Below the pieces are notes generated by a model. It made no database searches. It was not told the DNA's origin and was given only the letters and a program-made list of their open reading frames with translations. Position numbers and translations under genes: made by a program. Positions 6,736 through 13,393 of a stretch of 14,525 nucleotides of DNA are shown here, in pieces (the first letter of the stretch is position 1; each line of letters begins with the position of its first letter). The stretch comes from Actinomycetota bacterium (GTDB lineage: Bacteria; Actinomycetota; Actinomycetes; S36-B12), in the NCBI GenBank assembly GCA_026392575.1, contig JAPLBU010000128.1, positions 1 through 14,525 of the forward strand. Reading direction: 5' to 3'.

Positions 6736-7601
6736 CGCACACCCTCCAAGGGTCCGCCGACCGGCTGGCCATTGCCAGGGATGTAGTAGCACCGGGGATT
6801 GGTCCCGAGCTCTTCCTTGAACCGAACGGCATTGCCCTCGCGGAGGAAGGTCGAGAGCTTCACCGTGGACTGACCATTGACCGCCACATCAGTGACGAGG
6901 TCACCGATGAAGTGCGCCCCTCGGGGACACGCCTCCACACAGGCCGGAAGGTCACTGCTGTAGGGAATCCGGTCAGCGCAGAGGACACACTTGCCGACCG
7001 TGCCAATCTGGTTTGACGGGAACTCCGACGTGTTCGGCGACTGTTCCGGCATCTTGTTCGTCGGCGCCGGTGCGTTCCAGTTGAAGTAGCGGGCTTCGTA
7101 CGGGCAGGCAGCCATGCATGCTCGCGAGCCAATGCACTGATCCTGATCAACGAGGATGACGCCCTGCTCGGTCTTGATCGTCGCGCTGACCGGGCAGACC
7201 TTGAGGCACGGCGGATCCTGGCACATCTGGCACATGACCGGCATGAAGAATTCCTTGCCGGCGTCATCGTGCCACGACAGGGTTCGCATCCAGGTCTGCT
7301 CAGGGGGCAGTCCGTGCCGCGTCTGACAGGCAGCGACGCACTTCCGCTCACCCTTGCAGGCCCTCAGGTCGACGACCCGGCACCACTGATGCTCCTGGCC
7401 ACTCGTACCATCAGCCGTTGCGGCCTGGGCTTCGTCTCGGTAGGCGACCAGCCCCAGCGCACCCGCAGCCGTCGCGATTCCCGCCAGACCCAGGCCTCGG
7501 AGCAGATTGCGCCGAGACTGGTCCAGCTCCTCAGCAGCCGGGTCGAGCACGAAGTCCACGGGGGCGTCTTGGCGCTTTCCGATGCCGAACAGGCTGGTCA
7601 T
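6732..7601 (-). CDS. Tat-exported four-cluster ferredoxin-like electron-transfer subunit
   Basis: 289 residues, related to the Fe-S subunits that partner NrfD/PsrC proteins (NrfC, PsrB, TtrB, DsrO type). A twin-arginine motif S-R-R-N-L-L (29-34) precedes a hydrophobic Ala/Gly/Leu segment to about 60, so it should be exported folded. Cys motifs are: 1, C82-x5-C88-x3-C92; 2, C124-x2-C127-x4-C132-x3-C136-P; 3, C156-x5-C162-x3-C166-P; 4, C205-x2-C208-x12-C221-x3-C225-P. The usual second Cys of motifs 1 and 3 is replaced by E85 and S159; unpaired C74 and C271 are also present. The ATG was chosen for the ideal ribosome-binding site GGAGGAAAG; an upstream in-frame start at 7706 would run through the palindromic leader. 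No catalytic molybdopterin subunit is adjacent. Confidence 0.9.
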   Translation of the reverse strand: MTSLFGIGKRQDAPVDFVLDPAAEELDQSRRNLLRGLGLAGIATAAGALGLVAYRDEAQAATADGTSGQEHQWCRVVDLRACKGERKCVAACQTRHGLPPEQTWMRTLSWHDDAGKEFFMPVMCQMCQDPPCLKVCPVSATIKTEQGVILVDQDQCIGSRACMAACPYEARYFNWNAPAPTNKMPEQSPNTSEFPSNQIGTVGKCVLCADRIPYSSDLPACVEACPRGAHFIGDLVTDVAVNGQSTVKLSTFLREGNAVRFKEELGTNPRCYYIPGNGQPVGGPLEGVR

Positions 7602-7602
7602 C

Positions 7603-7802
7603 TTTCCTCCAGATGTCAGATTCTCGTGGTCTGACAGCTCCGAGTCTCCGTCCCCAAGCCCCATGCGCGCATCGGTGCATCCCACAGACGGGATAGGTGT
7701 TTTCACCTAGTGGACTTGCGGGGATGCACCGATGCGCCGGGTCCCGGTCAGGAAGAAGACTCAGGGGTGTCGGGACGACCAACGCCTGACAAGTGGAGGA
7801 AA
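7603..7802. repeat. About 200-bp imperfect palindrome in the divergent Fe-S/lipoprotein intergenic region
   Basis: The whole gap between the leftward Fe-S gene and the rightward leader ORF is mirror-symmetric about position 7702. The core is TAGGTG-TTTT-CACCTA (7694-7709). Outside it are perfect 17-bp arms GCGCATCGGTGCATCCC (7667-7683) and its complement (7721-7737). Further out, AGACTC (7757-7762) mirrors 7642-7647, TGTC (7768-7771) mirrors 7633-7636, CTGACA (7786-7791) mirrors 7614-7619, and the ribosome-binding site TGGAGGAAA (7794-7802) mirrors 7603-7611. Register is kept within one base across 100 bp per side. It could be a symmetric bidirectional control region or the trace of an inverted duplication of the Fe-S gene leader. 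Promoters within it were not resolved. Confidence 0.75.
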
Positions 7803-7804
7803 CG

Positions 7805-7915
7805 GTGAGCAGCTTGTCGGCCACGAGAACGCAGGGGCCACATCCGCTGCCGATATCACCTTCGTCCGAAAACATGTTGGTGGGCTTCACCTACCGACCG
7901 ACCCAAGGAGCGTAA
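7805..7915 (+). CDS. Possible 36-residue leader ORF upstream of the lipoprotein
   Basis: GTG start with GGAGGA four bases upstream, 36 codons, and a TAA stop sharing its last A with the lipoprotein ATG (TAATG), the arrangement of translational coupling. Its first residues, M-S-S-L-S, and its ribosome-binding site mirror those of the divergent Fe-S protein (M-T-S-L-F), as part of the large palindrome. After about ten residues any likeness fades. It has no signal peptide or recognisable domain. It may be a regulatory leader peptide, a decayed copy of the Fe-S gene start, or chance. Confidence 0.35.
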   Translation: MSSLSATRTQGPHPLPISPSSENMLVGFTYRPTQGA

Positions 7916-8331
7916 TGCGAAATTCAAAGATCGTGGCCGGGCTTGTTGCAGCTGTCGCCCTGGTGTCTCTCGCGGGATGCAGCAGCTCTTCGACATCCGA
8001 GGCATCGGCACCGGCGGCCAGTGCCAGCGCCACCAAGGCAGAGGATCTGCGCACCACCGATGCCGCGGTCGCCGTCGGCATGAAGGCCATCGACGCTCTC
8101 GTCGCGCAGATCGCCGCAGCGCCAGCAGCCGAGGGCAAGGCACTGTCCGAAGGCATCGAGCCGCTGTGGATGCCGATCGAGGGCACCGTTCAGGCCAACA
8201 GCCAGGAGACCTACGACGCGTACGAGGGCGGCTTCACGCTGCTCGAGTCAGGTGACGCGACGAAGGCTGCCGAGGGCGCCAAGGCCGTGACCGAGGCGAC
8301 GGCCGCCTACCTCGCGAAGTTCCCGGGCTAG
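7915..8331 (+). CDS. Small Ala-rich secreted lipoprotein of unknown function
   Basis: 138 residues. A typical lipoprotein signal (R-N-S-K, hydrophobic core, lipobox L19-A-G-C22) predicts lipid attachment at C22 and an extracytoplasmic mature protein of about 117 residues. A Ser/Ala-rich linker follows, then an all-helical, acidic domain with I-E-P-L-W-M-P-I-E-G-T-V, E-T-Y-D-A-Y-E-G-G-F-T-L-L-E-S-G-D and A-Y-L-A-K-F-P-G. This faintly recalls the helical repeats in EfeO/FTR1-type iron-uptake proteins, but the match is too weak to assign. Start chosen for AAGGAG four bases upstream and the lipobox. It is divergent from the Fe-S/NrfD genes and followed by a long hairpin, so it is probably its own unit. 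A role as periplasmic partner of the Fe-S/NrfD module is inference from position. Confidence 0.82.
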   Translation: MRNSKIVAGLVAAVALVSLAGCSSSSTSEASAPAASASATKAEDLRTTDAAVAVGMKAIDALVAQIAAAPAAEGKALSEGIEPLWMPIEGTVQANSQETYDAYEGGFTLLESGDATKAAEGAKAVTEATAAYLAKFPG

Positions 8332-8367
8332 GTCGCCTACGGGTTGAGAACACCCGCGCAAGCGTGA

Positions 8368-8409
8368 ATGAGTGAAGCGCTGCACCTCGTGGTGCAGCGC
8401 TTCACTCAT
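8368..8409. terminator. Perfect 19-bp stem with TCGT loop after the lipoprotein gene
   Basis: ATGAGTGAAGCGCTGCACC (8368-8386) is followed by a TCGT tetraloop and its exact complement (8391-8409), 36 bases after the lipoprotein stop. This is the strongest hairpin in the window and the likely terminator separating the lipoprotein from the two-component genes. A further 6-bp pairing (GGTTGA at 8342-8347 with TCAACC at 8409-8414) could form an outer helix. No T-run follows. Confidence 0.65.
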
Positions 8410-8469
8410 CAACCGGGCGCCGCAGCCATAGGCCGCCCGTAGAGTTGCCATATCCGGAAAGGGGAGCCC

Positions 8470-9141
8470 ATGAATGCATCTGGCGCACGCACCAGCCCGA
8501 TTCGCGTGCTCATCGTGGATGACCATCCCCTCTTCCGCGACGGCATCCGGGAACGGCTTGAGTCCGGCGACGGATCGATCGTCGTCATCGGCGAGGCCGG
8601 CGACGGCAACCAGGCCCTCGCTCTGGTTGCCACGCTGACTCCAGACGTCGTCCTCATGGACATCTCCATGCCCGGCATGAACGGGATCGAAGCGACTCGA
8701 CTGATCCACGGGGAGTTCCCCGATGTTGCGATCATCATCCTTTCGGTCTACGACGACGACCAGTACGTCCATGCAGCCATCACCGCCGGCGCCAGCGGCT
8801 ACCTGCTCAAGACAGTCGAAGCCGCCGAGTTGCGCAACTCAGTTACGCGGGTGGCCAACGGCGAGACGGCCCTGTCCCCGCCTGTCGCGCGCACCGTTCT
8901 CTCGTGGGTGGCGAACCCTCCGCCGGAATCGCCGCAACTCAGCGATCGGGAGCGTCAGGTCCTCGAACTGGCTGCCCAAGGAGCGTCGAACAAGACAATC
9001 GCGAACGCCCTATTCCTGAGCACCAGAACCGTTGAGGCACACATGCGCACCATCTTTGACAAGTTGGGGGTCTCCTCCCGCACAGAGGCTGTCACCTATG
9101 CCGTGCGCCACCAGTGGATCCAGTTGTCCGATGCAGACTGA
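8470..9141 (+). CDS. NarL/FixJ-family response regulator
   Basis: 223 residues, complete. The receiver domain (about 11-130) has the acidic pair D17-D18 in V-L-I-V-D-D-H-P-L-F, the phospho-acceptor D64 in V-V-L-M-D-I-S-M-P-G, S92 in I-I-I-L-S-V, and K114 in G-Y-L-L-K. A LuxR-type HTH follows (157-218: L-S-D-R-E-R-Q-V-L-E-L-A-A-Q-G-A-S-N-K-T, then S-T-R-T-V-E-A-H-M-R-T-I). All residues needed for phosphorylation-driven DNA binding are present. GGGGAG precedes the ATG. It overlaps the downstream kinase gene by 11 bp, so the two are co-expressed. The neighbouring Fe-S/NrfD and lipoprotein genes are the obvious candidate targets, by proximity only. Confidence 0.95.
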   Translation: MNASGARTSPIRVLIVDDHPLFRDGIRERLESGDGSIVVIGEAGDGNQALALVATLTPDVVLMDISMPGMNGIEATRLIHGEFPDVAIIILSVYDDDQYVHAAITAGASGYLLKTVEAAELRNSVTRVANGETALSPPVARTVLSWVANPPPESPQLSDRERQVLELAAQGASNKTIANALFLSTRTVEAHMRTIFDKLGVSSRTEAVTYAVRHQWIQLSDAD

Positions 9142-10723
9142 GTCACAGGCCCCACCCACGCGGCGCACCACCTGGAGCATCGGCGGGTGGATCCGTCGGC
9201 TGGAAATCCCCGTTCGCGACCCAAGGTTCTGGGTGATCCAGGCGCTGGTGCTGGCTATCGATGTGGCGCACACCCTCCTCGAGGACGCGGAGCTTCTCGT
9301 CGGGGATTCCGAGCTGTACCTGCTGTCGGTCTCCGTCTTCCTGATCCCCGTTGTGTACGCGGCGCTGAGTTTCGGACTGCGCGGTGCCGTGCCCACCGCC
9401 GTGTGGGCATTGGTCTTGTCCATTCCGGAGATCAGCGCACATGACTGGACGGTCAGAGTCGGTATCCTCACCCAATTCGCAATCGTGCTGGCCATCGCCA
9501 TCATCGTGGCTCTACGGGTAGACCGCGAGAGGGCGGCGGCCCGGGCCTCCCAGCAGGCCAACCGTCAACTGTCGCGACTCAACGCCACTGCCTCGGCCGG
9601 CGCGGGCTCCCTTGACCTTGATCACGTTCTCGTGGGTACTTTGCGAGCCAAGCTCGATACCGAGAAGCAGCAAGTGGTCTGGATCCGGTTGATCGAGAAT
9701 GCTGACGCCTCGGAACGTACCGATATCGATGCCTCCGGGATCCCCGTGCCGAAGTCGTTGAACGCCGAGCAGGACAAGCTCACGAAGATCGCCTGCCTGA
9801 CCGGGCAGTTGCAAAGCGACGACCCCACCCGAGCCGCAGCCCATACCGTCGTCGCCGCGCTCAAATCCGATGGCCGCACCGTCGGGGCCTTGGGACTCAA
9901 CCAACCGATCGAGGCCATCTCTCCGGATGAATACCAGGTGCACACCGCGATCGCCAACCAACTAAGCGTCGCCCTCAACAACATCAGCACCCATCAGCAC
10001 AACCGTGAGGCACTCGCCTCGCTGAAAGCCGCCAAGGAGAACCTCGAGATCTACATCGAGTTGGCGACCGAGGCTCAGGAGGAAGAGCGCAAGCGCCTGT
10101 CGCGCGAACTGCACGACGACATCCTCCAATCCCTCGTCGTCGCCAAGGCCCAGATTGAGTCGGCCGGCAACCTCGAGCGACCCGAACTCACCCGTGACCG
10201 GCTCATGGGCGCGCAAGACATCCTTGCCGACACGATCGTGAACGTTCGCCGATACTGCCACGACCTTCGGCCGTCGCTTCTTGACGACCTCGGCCTCGTC
10301 GATGCCGTCGACTGGCTCGTCAGTGACCTGCGAGCTCGGACCGATCTCAGCGTCGAACTGTCCGTCACCGGAACCGCCCACCGGCTGAACAACCGCGACG
10401 AGCTGCTCATCTTCCGCATCGTCCAAGAGGCCCTGCACAACATCGAGAGACATGCCCACGCAACCCAGACGCGCGTCACGATGTGCTACACGGATGAGGC
10501 CCTTGCGGTGTCCGTGACAGACAACGGCTGCGGGATGACTCCCGCCAAGGGACGCTCCGGCAGTAACCAGGCCGATCCGGGACTCGGCCTCCGCGGCATG
10601 GACGAGCGCACCAAACTCCTACGCGGCAAGTTGACGATCCACAGTCAGCCCGGCAAGGGCACCGAACTCGCCCTTCAGGTTCCCCTGCCCGCAACCGAGG
10701 CGACGCAGGTCATGTTCGGCTAG
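9131..10723 (+). CDS. NreB/DegS-like membrane sensor histidine kinase
   Basis: 530 residues. A short basic N-terminus is followed by about four membrane segments between 34 and 130, a coiled region (R-V-D-R-E-R-A-A-A-R-A), a GAF-like domain (about 150-300, ending E-Y-Q-V-H-T-A-I-A-N-Q-L-S-V-A-L), then a HisKA_3 dimerisation helix with E-E-E-R-K-R-L-S-R-E-L-H-D-D-I-L-Q-S (phospho-accepting H328). The HATPase domain has an N-box (I-V-Q-E-A-L-H-N437-I-E-R-H), D-N-G-C-G-M and G-L-G-L-R-G-M. This is the architecture of kinases paired with NarL-family regulators. The ATG at 9131 overlaps the regulator gene and begins just before the predicted membrane part; a longer reading from 9032 only covers the regulator's HTH in another frame. 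The signal sensed (GAF ligand, redox, quinone or other) cannot be read; I saw no Cys cluster like that of NreB. Confidence 0.93.
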   Translation: MQTESQAPPTRRTTWSIGGWIRRLEIPVRDPRFWVIQALVLAIDVAHTLLEDAELLVGDSELYLLSVSVFLIPVVYAALSFGLRGAVPTAVWALVLSIPEISAHDWTVRVGILTQFAIVLAIAIIVALRVDRERAAARASQQANRQLSRLNATASAGAGSLDLDHVLVGTLRAKLDTEKQQVVWIRLIENADASERTDIDASGIPVPKSLNAEQDKLTKIACLTGQLQSDDPTRAAAHTVVAALKSDGRTVGALGLNQPIEAISPDEYQVHTAIANQLSVALNNISTHQHNREALASLKAAKENLEIYIELATEAQEEERKRLSRELHDDILQSLVVAKAQIESAGNLERPELTRDRLMGAQDILADTIVNVRRYCHDLRPSLLDDLGLVDAVDWLVSDLRARTDLSVELSVTGTAHRLNNRDELLIFRIVQEALHNIERHAHATQTRVTMCYTDEALAVSVTDNGCGMTPAKGRSGSNQADPGLGLRGMDERTKLLRGKLTIHSQPGKGTELALQVPLPATEATQVMFG

Positions 10724-12365
10724 CGACCCACGCCTGCGCATCCTGCACAGCACGCTTCAACGTCGCACCCGCACGCTCATCGCCTCGGTAGAGCGCATCG
10801 GATCCCATCACGTCGACGAGCCCAGCCACCGTCGCCTGCTCCTCGACCCGCTCGGTCGTGGAGACAAGCACGAGTCTGCTGTCGACGGCTGTCAGTTCCC
10901 TCGCGTACCGCAGGAGCATCTGCATGAACGTCGATCCGAGCTCGTCGCGGCCCCGCAGCCGCAGCAGCACCACGCTGCCACGTGACGTCGCACTGACGGA
11001 TGGCAGCAGATTCTCGACGACCGGCGCGGAGGCGAAGAAGAGACTGCCGTAGGGCTGCAGGATCACCACCTCACCCGCAGGGAGAGCCGACGGCGGATCC
11101 GACTCGACGAGGTGCCCGTCCGCATCGGCCTGCTGCCTCTTCAGCGTGACCCGGTTCGACTGGCGCACGACGTGCAGGAGGATCGACAGCGCGACAGCCA
11201 CCAGTACCGCGTACTGCAGCGGGATGATCATCGTGAGGGCGAATGTGACGACGAGGACGACCTTCTGCACCGTTCCCGTGCCCCAGACGGACCGCAGGTT
11301 CTCCGGCTTGATCGTCCGGATGCCGATGAGTATCAGTAGGCCAGCGAGCGCCGGCATGGCCACGTGGCCCACCACGCCCCCGAAGGCGACCACCACCACA
11401 GCCATGACCAGAGCCGTGAACACCAGAGACTGACGCGAGCGCGCACCTGCGGCCCGGTTCAGTGCCGTTGCGGACACCGAGCCACCGACCGGCATCCCTT
11501 GGAAGATGCCGGATGCCACGTTCGCGACACCCTGCCCGAGGAAGTCGCGCGAGGCGTCGGGGTAGCGGCCATCCGGGTTGGGGAAACTGGCCGAGATGCC
11601 GGCTCCTTGCACCAGCCCCACGAACGCAAGCGAGATCGCCGGCAGCAGCAGCACAGGGATAAGAGCCAGCATCGGCACCTCCGGGCGCGGCAGTGAGGAC
11701 ACCGTCACGCCCAGGTCATTCAGGGTGGGCACCGACGTCCAGTCCAGCGCGGCGGCCGCCGCCGAGGTGACGATGACGGCAACGACGAGGCCCATCGCTC
11801 CGACGCGGGTGCGCTCGAGGAGCACGATCAGCACAACCGTCGCAACGCCGATGGCGAGGGTCGCCAGATCCCACTGACCGGGATTCAGGAGTGTCTGGAT
11901 CGCCCTGATCACCCGGTTCGGCCCATCGGCCGCGAAGCCCGTGAGATTCGCCAGCTGACCCAGGACGATGTTCACACCGACGGCGTTGATGAAGCCGACC
12001 ATGACTGCGTTCGACACGAAGCGCAGGACGGAGCCGAGTCGCAGGAGCCCGGCGGCAAGCATCACGACGCCGGTCAGGACCGACAGTGTGAACAGGGCCC
12101 GTGCGGGATCAGATGCCTCGTGCACGGCAGGCACGTCGACGACGATCATGGCCATCGCGCCCGTGCCCTGCACCGCCATGAAGGCGGAACTGGTGACCAA
12201 TGCGCCACCCAGCGTCCCCAGCATGTAGCCGTAGAGCCCCGACAGCGGGTTGACCCCGGCCAGCAGGCCCGTCGCCAGCCCATCGGGAACGCTCTGCACG
12301 CCCAGCACCAGGCCGGCGACGGCGTCCTGTCTGAGGGTGTCCCGATGGAATGGCAGCCAGCGCAT
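10710..12365 (-). CDS. SulP-family anion transporter with STAS domain
   Basis: 551 residues, complete. The N-terminal membrane part has the SulP signature (D-A-V-A-G-L-V-L-G-V-Q-S-V-P-D-G-L-A near 12, then G-L-Y-G-Y-M-L-G-T-L), further helices, and Q-G-M-P-V-G-G-S-V-S-A-T-A-L-N-R-A-A-G-A-R-S. A cytoplasmic STAS domain (about 435-551) includes G-S-L-F-F-A-S-A and V-V-L-L-R-L-R-G-R-D-E-L-G-S-T. SulP proteins move sulfate, bicarbonate or dicarboxylates; the substrate cannot be fixed. The ATG at 12363-12365 follows AGGA by 5 bases; a GTG at 12410 is an in-frame alternative adding 15 residues. It is convergent with the sensor kinase gene and the two ends overlap by 14 bp, leaving no room for a terminator between them. 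Confidence 0.92.
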   Translation of the reverse strand: MRWLPFHRDTLRQDAVAGLVLGVQSVPDGLATGLLAGVNPLSGLYGYMLGTLGGALVTSSAFMAVQGTGAMAMIVVDVPAVHEASDPARALFTLSVLTGVVMLAAGLLRLGSVLRFVSNAVMVGFINAVGVNIVLGQLANLTGFAADGPNRVIRAIQTLLNPGQWDLATLAIGVATVVLIVLLERTRVGAMGLVVAVIVTSAAAAALDWTSVPTLNDLGVTVSSLPRPEVPMLALIPVLLLPAISLAFVGLVQGAGISASFPNPDGRYPDASRDFLGQGVANVASGIFQGMPVGGSVSATALNRAAGARSRQSLVFTALVMAVVVVAFGGVVGHVAMPALAGLLILIGIRTIKPENLRSVWGTGTVQKVVLVVTFALTMIIPLQYAVLVAVALSILLHVVRQSNRVTLKRQQADADGHLVESDPPSALPAGEVVILQPYGSLFFASAPVVENLLPSVSATSRGSVVLLRLRGRDELGSTFMQMLLRYARELTAVDSRLVLVSTTERVEEQATVAGLVDVMGSDALYRGDERAGATLKRAVQDAQAWVASRT

Positions 12366-12652
12366 CGTGGTCCTGCCCCTCGAGCCGGTGGCGCATCTCC
12401 GCCGAGTCACCCGTGTTGCGACTCGATCGGATAGTAGTCAGAGCCGGGGGCTACGCCTAGGCTCCTACGACATCCGCAGGCGGCCCCGTTGCGGTGGACG
12501 AGAGGGTAGATCCACGCACCACGAGCACTTCCACGACCGCCCCAGTCAGACGCACTCAACCGGTCGCCGCCGATCGCGATCGGCATCTCGGGTACCCACC
12601 TGTGGGACGCTTCCACAATGGCAGCCCTTGATAACCCAGCAAACGGCCTCGC
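12366..12652. promoter_or_regulatory. Divergent intergenic region with a 16-bp palindrome
   Basis: This 287-bp gap between the leftward transporter gene and the rightward methyltransferase gene must hold both promoters. The only clear element is a perfect palindrome GCCGATCGCGATCGGC at 12569-12584. A weaker inverted pair GAGCC...GGCTC lies near 12441-12464. TTGATAACC near 12628 is A/T-rich for this DNA and could be part of a promoter for the methyltransferase gene. No convincing -35/-10 pairs or coding potential were found; open frames crossing it look like shadows. Confidence 0.35.
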
Positions 12653-13363
12653 ATGAGCCGTCGACTCGTGGAGCTCGACTGGAGCACCACCCCCATGGGC
12701 GACCTCAGCCTGCGACGACGTCTCGACCCAACCGCCGGCGTTGAGGTGTACGAGGTGAAGCTGGGCGATGAGTTCCTCATGTCCAGCCTGTTCACCGTCG
12801 CCGAGATCGAACTGTCCACGCGGGCGCTGCGCCTCCTGGACGGCGATGACCTTGACGTCGTTGTCGGAGGCCTCGGACTCGGGTACACCGCCACGGCCGT
12901 ACTCGAGGATCCTCGCGTGCGCTCGCTGCTGGTGGTCGAGCGACTGTCCCAGGTGATCGGCTGGCACGAACGCGGGCTCGTCCCCGCCTCAGTCCCCTCC
13001 TCGGATCGCACGCGAATGGTCAACGAGGACTTCTTCGCTCTCGCGGCCGGTAGTGGCTTCGATCCCGGCTCTCCGGGCCGGCAGTTCCACGCCGTTCTTC
13101 TCGACGTCGACCACTCGCCCCGGCACTTGCTCAGCCCGTCACATGCCGACTTCTACACCGCAGCGGGCACCGCGCGACTCGCGATGCTCCTGAGGCCTGG
13201 GGGTGTCTTCGCACTCTGGTCGAACGATCCGCCTGACGAGGACTACCTTCACACTCTTCGTGGATCATTCCCGAACGCCATTGCCGAGGTCATTGAGTTC
13301 GCGAATCCGCTGCAAGATCGGCCAGCGACCAACACCGTCTACCTGGCCCAGCACCGGTCCTGA
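12653..13363 (+). CDS. Spermidine-synthase-like SAM-dependent methyltransferase-fold protein
   Basis: 236 residues with a Rossmann-type SAM/dcSAM-binding fold of the spermidine-synthase-like group: V-V-V-G-G-L-G-L-G-Y (69-78, glycine loop), acidic E96 in L-L-V-V-E-R, N-E-D-F-F (124-128), F-H-A-V-L-L-D-V-D-H-S-P (145-156), and L-R-P-G-G-V-F-A-L-W-S (180-190). The true aminopropyltransferase G-G-G-D/E-G and D-x-x-D-P motifs are altered (GGLGLG, DVDHSP), so polyamine synthesis is not supported; a methyltransferase or unknown transferase role is more likely. There is no clear ribosome-binding site at the ATG; M15 is a possible later start. It ends 30 bp from the convergent YbjQ-like gene. Substrate unknown. 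Confidence 0.8.
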   Translation: MSRRLVELDWSTTPMGDLSLRRRLDPTAGVEVYEVKLGDEFLMSSLFTVAEIELSTRALRLLDGDDLDVVVGGLGLGYTATAVLEDPRVRSLLVVERLSQVIGWHERGLVPASVPSSDRTRMVNEDFFALAAGSGFDPGSPGRQFHAVLLDVDHSPRHLLSPSHADFYTAAGTARLAMLLRPGGVFALWSNDPPDEDYLHTLRGSFPNAIAEVIEFANPLQDRPATNTVYLAQHRS

Positions 13364-13393
13364 CACCGCCCGCCGCCCGGAAACCCTGACGGA

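Noticed and set aside
7602..7706. Longer Fe-S protein starting at 7706
   Set aside because: The extension is read from the palindromic leader; the ATG at 7601 has an ideal ribosome-binding site and puts the Tat motif at a normal distance.
7667..7737. 17-bp arms as terminal repeats of an insertion element
   Set aside because: Only 37 bp lie between the arms, there is no transposase or target duplication, and symmetry continues well outside the arms.
7732..7914. N-terminal extension of the lipoprotein starting at 7732
   Set aside because: It would bury the lipoprotein signal and lipobox inside the protein, and the ATG at 7915 has a good ribosome-binding site.
9032..9130. Upstream extension of the sensor kinase
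   Set aside because: It merely re-reads the HTH region of the response regulator in another frame; the ATG at 9131 fits the usual short overlap.
12407..12967. 186-residue minus-strand open frame overlapping the methyltransferase start
   Set aside because: Mostly antisense to the methyltransferase-fold gene with no recognisable domain and no ribosome-binding site.
12653..13363. Polyamine (spermidine) synthase function
   Set aside because: Fold resemblance is clear, but the substrate and cofactor motifs GGGDG and DxxDP are altered, so the specific reaction is not supported.
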